Source of the DNA: Buddleja alternifolia
Taxonomy: Eukaryota; Streptophyta; Magnoliopsida; Lamiales; Scrophulariaceae
Length of the DNA: 64,000 nt
Reading direction: 5' to 3'
NCBI GenBank assembly: GCA_019426215.1
Contig: CM033401.1
Coordinates: forward strand, 11,723,134-11,787,133
The position numbers were made by a program, and so were the translations under genes. This document shows positions 11,052 through 21,118 of this stretch, in pieces. The notes beneath the pieces were generated by a model. That model was not told where the DNA came from, did not search any database, and was given only the letters and a program-made list of their open reading frames with translations. Within the stretch, counting starts at the first letter, position 1. Every line of letters begins with the position of its first letter.

Positions 11052-12561
11052 TGTTAGAGTAGTGTCCTGTGAGCCAATCCTAGATAGGCTTTCTATATCT
11101 ATTCTTGTAATAAACAATTTCGTTTTACATTATATTAATAAAAGGCATTTCTTCATCTTATATTTATATTGTTATAACTGTATGATGAAGTCCCTAGAAT
11201 TCACACATAGCTATGGGGCTTGATATCTCCTTGGATGGATATCATAAAACAAGTCTCTAAGGCTGTGATTTCTAATTACTATACAAGTCATAGAATTATC
11301 AAGATGGGACATTGATAATTTGGATAGACTTGCGCCTATGATGCACACTCTTAATTAGAGAATGTCTTGTTTTATAGACATTAGTGTAGTTGACACAAAT
11401 GCACATACGCGGGTGCTTGTTGAGAACAAGTTCATTGATTACCCTGACCGAAACTTCTTATATTGGAATTATTTCTATATATGTCGAATTAGGGGTTTCT
11501 TAATCACGATAGTGCAAGATTAATTCTTTGACTTGAGTTATCACAGTAATCTTGTATATTGACTCACTGCACTTTGACTCCTGTGCCAGTTCTTTTACAA
11601 GGACACATATGGACTGGTGATTGGGTGTAGTGACTTGTATATGGAGGTTGGTGTTGACAACAAAGGATCCATCACTTGTCTAGATGGACAAGTGAATTTC
11701 ATATACTATTCTAAGTGATTTGATTGAGTTAGTCCTTGGCCAAGGCAAGTATGTAATTAATTAAGAAATGAGTTTCTTGAATTAATTAATCACTAGTCAA
11801 ACACACTTGAACTATTAAAATTGAATTTACAAGGATCTCGACCAATAAGATTCCTCGATCCTTAATTCAATTGGGAAATTAGTTGATGGAAGAATCTCAC
11901 TTGCATGGAATGCGCGATTGGAAAGGTTCACTTTGAATCGCCTACATCTAAGTCTTCAAGATAAGTAGCTAGAAACTTTTCTTTGATTTGTCGGTATCTT
12001 ATATTTAATGAAGATTAAATAATAAGATGGTTAATTAAAAGTGTTTAATTAATCGAGACAATTTAATTGTCCAAATTAAATCATAAAGGTTATGAACCCA
12101 TTACTAGTATGTTGGTGAACCTAAAGGGTCACACACAATACTCGGACAAATCCATTTCTTAGCTAAGAAAATTTAATTCAAAGTAGTTGAGTTAATATAT
12201 TGATTAATAAGATTAATTAATTAAGACTTTTTATTTATTCAATAGTTGGATGAATATTTAATTAAGTCCAAAAGATGTTTGGTAAAAGTCTAGAAAACAT
12301 TTAATTAATTGGAAGTGATTTTTAATTAATCTAGTATGGTGGATTAATTATTAAAAAACTATTTTATTAAGCCTTGGTCAAAAATTTGGTGGAGGAAAAT
12401 AATTAAAGAGTTTAATTAATTTTCTACTAGAAGAAATATGATTTCTTAGAGAGAAAGAAAACTAATTAAAATAGACGAGTTCTATATAGGAATTAATTAG
12501 TCTTCTATTCCTACATATGAAAGAATTGCAATCTAATTAAAAAGGAGGGAAAATATATATG

Positions 12562-12592
<31 letters not shown>

Positions 12593-13364
12593 GGCTGGCA
12601 TGCATGAGATTGAAGCACACTAGAAGTGTGCTTGTGCATGGAAGCATGCATGAGGTGCATGGAAGCATGCATGAGATGAATCATACGTGTGCATCTATAT
12701 ATTTTAAGCACAATAGGATTGTGTTCATGCATGGCTTTAGATGAGCTATATATATACGTATATATTATTATGTATAAAGAGAGTTACTTTTTAGTTTTTT
12801 CTTCAAGTTCTCCTTCTCTCTCTCCATATATTGTTCTTGAGTTCTTGATTATTCATCAAGATCTTGAATTCAAGAACTCATCCAAAATATTTAGAGAAGT
12901 ATTATTTGTTTCCACCTTAATCTCATACACTATTCCTTGGAGTGACAATAAACGTTTATAGATCAATCTAGCTAAAGATTATAGACGAGTGGGTATCCAG
13001 GGTGTGGATCAACTTTAGAGGAGAAACACTTGGGTCTCTGAAGTGAATCAAGAATCCGATCAAAGCCGTTTTTGGTGGAGGAAATCGAAATCTTCATCCA
13101 AGGGAAAAACGAATGAGTTGATTCAAAGAACGAGGAGCAAGCTAGGGAGCTTACGTTAAGGAAGAAGAAACTCTTCGATTTTTATGAAAAATCGAATAAG
13201 GTAAGATCTTCTTTATTTAAGTTTTAAATAACTAGTGTAGAGATGCGCAAGCCTATGATACGTGATAAGCCTGTAGGATTAATAAACTCGCATGTTTAAA
13301 TTCGAGAAACTAAAATTTTAATTTTCCGCTATGCTTAGTCGGGCTATATGTATATTTCCCAACA
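11052..13364 (+). repeat. 3' LTR of the nested Copia
   Basis: 2313 bp, about 4% different from the 5' LTR over its first 460 bases by eye. It differs by small indels, including an extra copy of a roughly 20 bp GTGCATGGAAGCATGCATGA unit near 12655-12675. It ends ATTTCCCAACA, followed by the GTTCT duplication. Confidence 0.95.
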
Positions 13365-13757
13365 GTTCTATCCTTGGAGGCAAAGATACAATCACCTAAT
13401 CCCAATAGGTAACTCAAAACTTGCCAAAAATAGAGAAAATCGAGTCTAAAAGACGCCTAGTTCTCAATCCGCACCTAGGCACCAAGACAAGTGCGCCTAG
13501 GCGCCAAAACTGCTAATCGGCTCCAACCCTTCGACTTGCCGCGCCTGGGCGCCGGTTGAGCCACGCCTTGGCGCCGTCTTTTGCGCGCCTGGGCTCGTGT
13601 CTTCGTCGTGTCCGCCTCGGCTTCCAATTACCATGCCTGGGCACGACTTGTGCTGCGCCTGGGCGCCGTTGTGTTCGCCCAGCAACTCCAAAATGTGTCT
13701 TTGCCCATTTTATCTTTTCTTTCGCACTTTGATTTGCCTCCACACTTAAACCCATCA
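13365..13757 (-). repeat. Left LTR of the outer Copia, second part, with GCGCC palindromes
   Basis: Resumes the LTR broken at 3538: GTTCTATCCTTGGAGGC here matches 17914 onward in the right LTR. Between about 13470 and 13680 it carries repeated GCGCCTAGGCGCC or GCGCCTGGGCGCC motifs, a GC- and CpG-rich cluster in AT-rich surroundings. It ends at about 13757 (CCCATCA), next to the polypurine tract. Confidence 0.85.
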
Positions 13758-13770
13758 ATCTCCCACTTGG
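13758..13770 (-). other. Polypurine tract of the outer Copia
   Basis: On the minus strand this reads CCAAGTGGGAGAT, immediately next to the LTR end, as expected for the 3' side of a minus-strand element. Confidence 0.8.
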
Positions 13771-13881
13771 AGACCAAATTCAAAGTAGAAACATCAAACT
13801 CCACGACTCTTCATTCTCCAAGTGAATGCACTCTCTCTCCAACATAAGTCTGCCTCATCATCACATAAGTTCGAGGCCAAC

Positions 13882-15700
13882 TTACGCCATGCAAAGCGTC
13901 AGTTTCTCGGTGGTAACCCCCTTAGTTAACATATCCGCCGGATTCTTTGGACCAAACACCTTCTTCAACTCCAAAGTCCCATCTTCTATCATATCTCGCA
14001 TATGATGATACTTCAATTGAATATGCTTCGTCCTTGAGTGAAACACTGGATTTTTTGCTAAACAAATGGCACTTTGACTATCACTATGAAGTGCACAATC
14101 CCGTTGCTCTTTATCAATCTCCCTCAGAAAGTTCTTCAACCAAACCATTCTTTACTCGCTTCTGAAATAGCAATGTACTCAGCCTCGGTTGTGGAGAGTG
14201 CTACACACTTTTGTAGCCTATAAGTCTAACTTATTACCATGCCACCCAAAGTGTAAATGCACCCCGATGTACTCTTCCAACCATCTTGATCACCACCTAA
14301 ATCCGCATCCACAAAGCCCTCTAAAGTCGCACTACTGCTCAAAAAACACAAGCACATACTCAATGTATCCCTTAAGTACCTCAGTAGCCACTTTACCACT
14401 TCCCAATGCTCCAACCCCGGATTAGCCATATAATGACTCACAACTCCCACTGCATGAGCTATATCCGACCTTGTACACACCATTGCGTACATCAAACTCC
14501 CAATGACAGAGGTATAGGGAACCTTTGCCATTCGATCTCGCTTCTCCTCAGTCTTAGGTGATTGTTCTTTGCTCAACTTAAAATGACTCCCCAAAGGTGC
14601 ACTTCTAGACTTTGCATTTGAGATTGCAAATCTAGCAAGTACCTTTTCAATGTACTTCTCTTGAGTCAACTTGAGACTCCCACTCAACCTATCTCGAATG
14701 ATCCTTATCCCGAGGATTGTATTTGCAGCTCGCATGTATTTCATCTCAAATTCCGTGGATAGTTGCATCTTCAACTTATCAATTTCTCTCATGTTAGACC
14801 CAACCACTAACATATCATCCACATACAGTAGCAATATGTTGTAACAATCCCTCAACTTCTTGAAATAACAGCAATGATCCATTTGACACCTATTATATCC
14901 ACTACTAGCCATGAAGGTGTCAAACTTCTTATACCATTGCCTCGAAGCTTGTTTAAGTCCGTACAAGCTTTTCTCTAGCTTGCATACAAGGTCTTCTCAT
15001 CCATTCTCCAGAAAACCTTCCGGTTGAACTATGTAGATATCCTCCTCCAATTCCCCATGAAGGAATGCCCTTTTTACATCTAATTGCTCAGGATGCAAAT
15101 CCTCTGCAGCAACAACACTTAGAACCATCCTAATAGTAGTTAACTTGACAACCGGAAAAAAAATCTCAGTGTAGTCAATCCCTTCCTTCTGCTGGAACCC
15201 TTTGACCACCAACCTCGCCTTGTACCTTTTACTACCATCCGGTTCATCCTTAACTCGGAATACCCACTTGTTTTGCCAAACCCGTTTCCCCTTTGGTAAC
15301 TCAGTCAACTTCCAAGTTTTATTTCTCTCAAGCGAGCTCATTTCATCCTTCATGGTAAGCTCCCACTTGAGAGAATTTCCTACACTCATTGCCTCCTTGT
15401 ACGACTCGGGCTCACTTGAATTCGTCAAAAGTAAATAGTGTAAGGAAGGGGAATACCTCATGTTTAGTTTAGGAGTTCTGCTCGATCTTCTCAAGATTGG
15501 TGGTGGAGTCCCCGAATCATCCTCGATCCTATTCTCAGTGTCATTCCCCGCAACCTCCTCTAGAGTGATCTCTTCCAATATCGCCTTTGTTCTTTCGTTT
15601 TCCTCAGTCTCTGCTCCAAGTCTATCCTTGTAAAGCACCTTTTCATTGAACGTGACATCCTTATTTCTTATGATTTTATTGTTTTGGTAATCCTAGAACC
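13882..15700 (-). pseudogene. Outer Copia RT and RNase H
   Basis: Read right to left: KVLYKDRL... and the RT start VWQNKWVFRVKDEPDGSKR, LVVKGFQQKEGIDYTEIF, QLDVKRAFLHGEL. A stop lies near 14994-14996. Then SLYGLKQASRQWYKKFD, the catalytic ILLLYVDDMLVVGSN (intact YVDD), and RNase H with EGFVDADLGGDQDG, a frameshift near 14220, ALHSDSQSAICLAKNP, SRTKHIQLKYHHMRD and NPADMLTKGVTTEKL. Organisation and sequence resemble Tnt1-type Copia. The breaks make it non-functional. Confidence 0.88.
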
Positions 15701-16639
15701 GATACACAAAACTCTCTCCTCCATAACCGATAAAGATGCACTTATGTACCTTAGGATCTAATTTATCTCTGTCATCAGAACTTCGCAAGACATAAGATAA
15801 ACAACAAAATATTTTTAAATGCGATAAATTTACCTCCTTTCCAGACCAAACCACCTCTATTATTTTGAAGTCCTACGGTACTAAAGGTCCTCGATTGATG
15901 AGGTAAGCCGCCGTGCTCACTGCATCAGCCCAAAACGTCTTTGGCAACCTGGAGTAAAGCCTCATGCTCCTAGCTCGTTCATTCAAGGTTCTATTCATCT
16001 GCTCTGCAATCCCATTCTGTTGCGGAGTCCCCGGAATGGTCTTGATCATCTTGTTCCCATTCTCTACACAATAGTCTTTGAGCTCTTGGCTGTCACACTC
16101 CCCGCCATTATTGGACCTCTGACACTTCAATCTCAAACACATTTTATTCTCGACTTCTGTCTTCCACTTCTTAAAGGTATTAAACACATCCGACTTATTT
16201 TTCATAAAATAGACCCATACCTTTCGAGTGGAATCATCTATGAAGATAACATAATATCTCGACCCTCCAAGCGACTGTATGGGAGCCGGTCCCCATACAT
16301 CAGTATGCATAAGCTCCAACTTCTCTGCCTTCGGTTCTCTACCCGTCTTGGAAAAACTCACCTTTTCTGCTTCCCACCCAACTCAACCGTCTTCGAGATT
16401 GGTAGCTTCCCCTTGGATGCCATGATTCTCATTCCCTTCTCACTCATATGCCCTAGTCGCCTATGCCATAAATGAACATCCTCTATGGCCTCGACTGCAG
16501 CAACCGAGTCCTTTTTAATTTCTGTGGTATACAGAGTCCTCGACTTCTTGCCACGAGCCACCACTAGATTTCCTTTGGTGATTTTCCATACACCACCACC
16601 AAACACCGTGGTGTACCCATCACTGTCAATTTGACCCAT
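15701..16639 (-). pseudogene. Outer Copia pre-integrase and integrase
   Basis: The pre-integrase zinc region reads HLWHRRLGHMSEKGMR. The integrase core reads LELMHTDVWGPAPI (first Asp), YVIFIDDSTRKVWVYFM, QRSNNGGECDSQEL (the SDNGGE motif has Asn where the second catalytic Asp should be), GTPQQNGIAEQMNRT (Glu kept), and FWADAVSTAAYLINRGP. A frameshift near 16360 separates the two parts and more breaks follow below 15873. Loss of the middle Asp would by itself inactivate the enzyme. Confidence 0.85.
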
Positions 16640-17697
16640 TTAGATAAAATTCTTTCTCAGCCCCGGAACATGTCTCACATTATGCAGTTTCAACTGCTTT
16701 CCCTGTGCCGTCGTCACTGTGACCTCACCCTTACCAACAATTTTCAAAGGTTCATCATCTGCACGAAAAACCTTTCTAAATTTTCCAGAAACATAATTTG
16801 TTAGATAATTCTTACATGAAGTAGCATGGAACGACGATCTGAGTCCAGAACCCATTGGTCGACTGGACTGTCAGCAAACCAAAGCATGTCCGACATTGTC
16901 TACTATTGCGTATGCTTGTTGATGTTCACGACTTTGATTTTAACCCACCTTTTCAAGACAATCACTCTTGTAATGGCCTTTCTTCCCGCAGCCCCAGCAA
17001 TCAGCCTCCTTGCTCGGTTTTGACTTCCCTCGCCACTTTGACTTGGATCGACCTCTACCTTTCTGACAACCCAATTGAACACCTCTTCCTCTACTTTCTG
17101 CACTCAATGCAGCAGACGTGAGTTCTCCTAATTCCCTCTAGCGACTATCCTCACTCAAAATCAGATCCCGAATCTCCTAAAGTTTCAACTTCCTTTGCCC
17201 AGACGAACTACTCACAGCAGTTACCATCGCACTCCAACTATCCGACAATGAAGACAATAAAATTAAGGCCCCTACCTCATCCTCAAAATTAATATCAACC
17301 GAGCTCAACTGAGTGATGATCACGTTGAACTCGTTGATATGGTTGGTCACCGATCCTCCCTCCTTCATCCTCAAATTGAATAAACATCTCATCAGGTAGA
17401 CTTTATTCGATGCGAATGACTTCTCATACATATTAGATAACGCTTCATCAAATCCGCCATTGTTGTTTGATCTAGGATGTTAAACATCACGTTTCTTGAT
17501 AACGTCAATCGAATAACACCTACAGTTTGCCTATCCAATAACACCCAATCCTCGTCTGACATCTTTTTAAACTTCTTCCCCGACAACAGTTGATGGAACT
17601 TTTTCTGGTACAGATAATCCTCCATCGATGTTCCCCAGAATCCAAAGTCTTTTCCATTAAATTTGTCAATCTTCACTTTTCTTTCTTCAGACACCAT
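16640..17697 (-). pseudogene. Outer Copia gag and protease
   Basis: Starts at the ATG at 17697 with MVSEERKVKIDKFNGKDF, then EDYLYQKK, a frameshift near 17430, LRMKEGGSVTNHINEFN and LLSSLSDSW, which form the UBN2 gag region. The zinc knuckle CWGCGKKGHYKSDC (about 16965-17010) is a perfect CX2CX4HX4C. The protease active site appears as WVLDS in one frame at about 16845, but the following FHATSCKNYLTNYVSGKF is in another frame, so a frameshift falls inside the DSG motif. Confidence 0.88.
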
Positions 17698-17720
17698 TGA
17701 TTCACACAGATAACTTTAAC

Positions 17721-17736
17721 CCGTGCTCTGATACCA
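17721..17736 (-). other. Primer binding site of the outer Copia
   Basis: On the minus strand: TGGTATCAGAGCACGG, two bases from the LTR boundary at 17739. It matches the tRNA-iMet primer type. Confidence 0.9.
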
Positions 17737-17738
17737 GT

Positions 17739-18146
17739 TGTTAGGAATCAATGCGCATAAAAGAACTTAAAAGTAAAGAAAAGCAAGAAAAAGAGATAGC
17801 GATTTTACGTGGTTCGGCAAATTGCCTACGTCCACGGACCTATGCTAGAAAGATTTTATTATTCTTGTGAGAGAGAGATACAATTACAATGAAAAGAATA
17901 TCATCTACTTATATGTTCTATCCTTGGAGGCCCAGATACAATGACCTAATCCCAATAGGTTACTCAAAACTTGCCAAAAACAGAGAAAACCGCGTCTAAA
18001 AGACGCTTACAGTTCGCAATCAGCGCCTAGGCTCCTAGACAGGCGCGCCCAGGCGCCAAAACTGCTAATCGGCTCTAACCCTTAGACTTGCCGCGCCTGG
18101 GCCCCGGTTGCTGGCCGCGCCTGGGAGCTGTCTTGTGCGTGCCTAA
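17739..18146 (-). repeat. Right (5') LTR of the outer Copia, truncated
   Basis: Matches 3360-3538 plus 13365-13575. It also carries the GCGCCTGGGCGCC-type palindromes (about 18015-18135). The match stops at about 18146, where sequence of another repeat begins, and the remaining 160 or so bp of the LTR were not found further right. Confidence 0.85.
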
Positions 18147-18916
18147 AAATGGTGTTTTTTGGCACATTCCACCCTAAAAAAATAACGAAGCACATTTTGT
18201 ACCTTGAAATCAAGACTTCTTGGCATGTCGCACCATGATCCTTGAACTAAATCGCAATCCCAGCTGTAAAAACAAGCGAATAAATGTCCGAAAAATGATA
18301 TTATGTAATCCATTACCGTTGTCAGTAATGAGATTAAAATTTCTTCTACCTGGCAACCATGAATCAAATTTCTCATTTTAGAGTAGATTTCACAAAACTT
18401 TTACTCTTACAAAACGTCAAGATATCTTGAGGTGATGTTGAAAAACGAACCAAACTACTTGATATTTATTTCAAGATGGGTCATTAAGAGCTCGGTTCAT
18501 TAATATAACAAACGAAACTCAAAAATATTTTTTTGCTTGAACTAGTACTCACTTCGCCTCAACTTAATTTATTTACAACCCGACTTGCAATTGTTCGTGA
18601 CACTTTAGAACTCCCCCGCCCCCCAACAATTTTTTTGAATTGTGCAAAAAAAAATTTAGAAGTTCGAGGGAATTTATTATCACTGCAATTTGCTTATTAT
18701 TGCTATTGTGTCGGAGCCAACAAATAATTTTTTTTGGACTGTTTTGCCCCTCTTTTTTTTTCATTCACAGAGTGAACTTAATATCAATTGGGCTAGGGTG
18801 CAACTTATCAAACAATTTTAATTTCAGGGTGCAATGTGTGTTTTTATTTTTGATGGTGTAAACTGTCAAAATGCACCCTTATTGAGGGTGCAAATAGCTT
18901 TTTACTCCTAAATATG
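18147..18916. mobile_element. Possible non-autonomous Mutator-like element
   Basis: The two ends look like imperfect inverted repeats of about 130-150 bp. The left end reads TTGTACCTTGAAATCAAG and ATGTCGCACCATGATCC. The reverse complement of the right end reads TTGCACCCTGAAATTAAAA and AAGTTGCACCCTAGCCC. Right-hand termini contain GGGTGCAAATAGC. There is no coding capacity. Boundaries are approximate and no target duplication was found, since the left side cuts the truncated LTR. Confidence 0.45.
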
Positions 18917-19438
18917 CCGAGTTAAGACCTAGTGTTCTTTTTAGCTGTATAAGAACAACTTTAATAGCTAACCAACTTAGTAATTAAATATTTTGGATTA
19001 CTTTGGTATCTACTATCTTCCTATCAAGCCAACAATATAATTAAGATCGGTTCTAGTGCAACATTCCATACAATTAAACTTCCAACTGTCTCAAATTAAG
19101 TTTTTGATTTTATTATTCAAATTTTATTTCCGATTTTGGAGCCATATATTTTGATAATTTTGTTCCTTTACAAATAGGCACTACTACAAAAAATGACTAT
19201 TACAGTCATTTTTTTTTTACCCATTACAGCAGTTTTTAACCGCTGTAATCGGACCCCTATTACAGTGGTTATAATTATAACCGCTATAATAGGGGTGCCT
19301 ATTATAGTGATTATAGTTATAACCGCTGTAATAGGGCTTTTTTTTTATTTCACCCCTATTACAGCTGTTATAACTATAACCGTTGTAGTAGGGCAATTTT
19401 TTTTTTTTTTATTTCACTTTCTCGTTTGTAATTTTGTT

Positions 19439-19716
19439 GTGTCAGAATGACACGAAATTCGCACGGTCATAGTAAAACGACGCTCTAAACAAGATGCAGG
19501 ACTTTGTGATGCGGTCTTGCGATTTTAGCCATTTGAGATCATTTAAGGCCTCAAATTTGCGTTTTATTAGTTTCAGGGGTATTTTCGTAATAAAACACAA
19601 ATTTGAGGCCTTAAATGATCTCCGATGGCTAAAATCACAAGACCGCATTGCATAGCTATGTGTCATGTTCAGAAAGTCATTTCTCTATGACTGTGAATTT
19701 CGTGTCATTCCGACAC
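19439..19716. repeat. Long imperfect hairpin inside the CACTA element
   Basis: The outer arm GTGTCAGAATGACACGAAAT at 19439 pairs with 19697-19716. The inner arm (about 19508-19568, with ATCATTTAAGGCCTCAAATT) pairs with about 19590-19650, leaving a loop of roughly 20 bases near 19575. Pairing looks close to 90% by eye. A transcript would fold into a stem of more than 100 base pairs, a plausible small-RNA source. Confidence 0.8.
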
Positions 19717-19739
19717 AGCAAATTTTTTTTTTCCGTATT

Positions 19740-20232
19740 TTCGCAAATACACAAATATAAATACACCCACACATTCACAAATATATATACACCCACATAT
19801 ACAAAAATATACATACATCCACCCACACATACACAAATATACATACACCCACATACACACAAATATACATACACTTACACATCCACAAATATACATACAC
19901 CCACACATGCACAAATATACATACACCCACACATGCACAAATAAACATACACCCACACATGCACAAATATACATACACTCACCCACACATACACAAATAT
20001 ACATACACTCATCCACACATACACAAATTTACATACACCTACACATACACAAATATACATACACCGACCCACACACAAATATACATACACCCACATATAC
20101 ACAAATATACATACACCCACATATCCACAAATATACATACACCCACCCACACATACACAAATATACATATACCCACACACACACAAATATGCATACACCC
20201 ACACATACACAAATATACATACACCCATACAT
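19740..20232. repeat. CA-rich minisatellite, units of about 24-30 bp
   Basis: About 20 imperfect tandem copies of ACACCCACACATACACAAAT followed by ATACAT, varying by 4-6 bp. All six frames stay open over long distances, giving Thr/His/Tyr-rich or Cys/Val-rich shadow peptides. Confidence 0.92.
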
Positions 20233-20235
20233 ACG

Positions 20236-20362
20236 GTGGTGTTGGTGTTGGTGGAGGCAGCGGCGGTGCAATATGGTGGTGGTGGTGGCGGTGGTGGTGT
20301 TATAGAGAGAGAGATCGAGAGGGTAGAGAGAGAGAGAGATCGAGAGAGTAAAGAGAGAGAGC
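20236..20362. repeat. GGT and GA simple repeats
   Basis: GGTGGTGTTGGTG-type sequence to about 20300, then GAGAGA-rich sequence to about 20362. Same order and composition as the block at 1153-1430 in the other small CACTA element. Confidence 0.88.
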
Positions 20363-20401
20363 GAAGCGGGAAGATCTATAAGGGTTTTAAGTTTTTGGTT
20401 T

Positions 20402-20790
20402 CGGTCTATTACAGCGTTCACATAAGAACAGCTGTAATAGGCCAATTTTTTTTTAATTTTTTTTTTGAAAATATCCGCTGCCTATTATAGTGGTTCTGTT
20501 TGAACCGCTATAATAGACCACTTTTAATTTTTTTTAATTTTTTTTTAACAGCGGTTCGCTCCGAACCGCTATAATAGGTCCTTGGACCGCCAATTACAGC
20601 GGTTCACTCCGACCCGCTATAATAGGTCCCTGGACCGCCTATTACAACGATTTAGGAACGAACCGCTGTAATAGGCGCGTCCTATTACAGCGGTTTATTT
20701 TTGAACCGTTGTAATAGGTCAAGACCGCGATACCCTATTATAGCGGTTCATTGGGAACTATTGTAATAGGTACCTCTGTTCTCGGTTTTA
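20402..20790. repeat. Right subterminal repeats of the CACTA element
   Basis: At least five pairs of TATTACAGCGGTT or TATTATAGCGGTT facing AACCGCTATAATAG or AACCGCTGTAATAG, separated by short spacers. In CACTA elements subterminal repeats of this kind bind the TNPA-type protein. The motif here is shared with 59138-59545. Confidence 0.85.
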
Positions 20791-20829
20791 CCAAAATCGC
20801 TTTAATAATATATTTTTGTAGTACTGAGG

Positions 20830-21118
20830 TGAATCTGTAGGATTATTAAAGTCTGTTCTACGCATCTTTAAAATATTCTCCAAATTCTAACTTTTTTGAC
20901 AAACTTAATTTTCGTAGACTTCTATTCTAGTAATCTTTATTCCAAGAGCATAACGTTATACCTACATTCTTCTTTATTTGTGTCACTTATATACAAGATA
21001 TATAAATGAGACTCACCTTATTTATAATGCATGTTCTTATAGATAAGGAACGCATATCTAGCTAGAAATTGAGTTTCAATATAAACTTTATAAAACTTGC
21101 TCAAAATATTGTGCTTTA
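20830..21118. other. AT-rich spacer
   Basis: I see nothing recognisable. It may be decayed 3' sequence of the Copia relic to its right. Confidence 0.4.

Larger units (their letters stand above)
3539..13364 (+). mobile_element. Nested Ty1/Copia retrotransposon with 2.3 kb LTRs
   Basis: A full-length element inserted in the outer Copia LTR. LTRs are 3539-5839 and 11052-13364, each running TGTTAGA...CCCAACA. Perfect 5 bp target duplications GTTCT lie at 3534-3538 and 13365-13369. Order inside: primer binding site, a 1.7 kb leader, gag, integrase, RT, RNase H, polypurine tract. Integrase precedes RT, which marks Copia. I count about 20 differences in the first 460 or so aligned LTR bases (about 4%), mostly transitions. 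The protease region is missing and several stops interrupt gag-pol, so it cannot move on its own. Confidence 0.95.
3360..18146 (-). mobile_element. Ty1/Copia retrotransposon (Tnt1/Tork type), split by another Copia
   Basis: The internal region (13758-17738) encodes gag, protease, integrase, RT and RNase H on the minus strand. The left LTR (3' LTR) starts TGTTAGGAATCAATGCGC at 3360, is broken at 3538 by the nested Copia, and resumes at 13365 to end near 13757. The right LTR (5' LTR) starts with the same string at 17739 but stops matching at about 18146, about 160 bp short. A primer binding site and a polypurine tract lie where expected. The reading frame has many stops and frameshifts, so the copy is inactive. 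The missing right end means no target duplication can be tested. Confidence 0.88.
19179..20826. mobile_element. Complete non-autonomous CACTA element (1648 bp)
   Basis: The left terminus is CACTACTACAAAAAATG at 19179. The right terminus ends TTTTTGTAGTACTG at 20826, its near inverted copy. Three-base target duplications AGG lie at 19176-19178 and 20827-20829, the size expected for CACTA elements. Subterminal AGCGGTT/AACCGCT motifs occur at both ends (19194-19395 and 20402-20790). The interior is a long hairpin, a minisatellite and GGT/GA repeats. It encodes nothing, so it would depend on transposase supplied by a related element. The one at 59-64 kb shares the subterminal motif. Confidence 0.92.

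Noticed and set aside
19677..20445. Several overlapping long open frames on both strands (Cys/Val/Tyr-rich or Thr/His-rich)
   Set aside because: They are translations of the CA-rich minisatellite and GGT/GA repeats; period and strand symmetry explain them.
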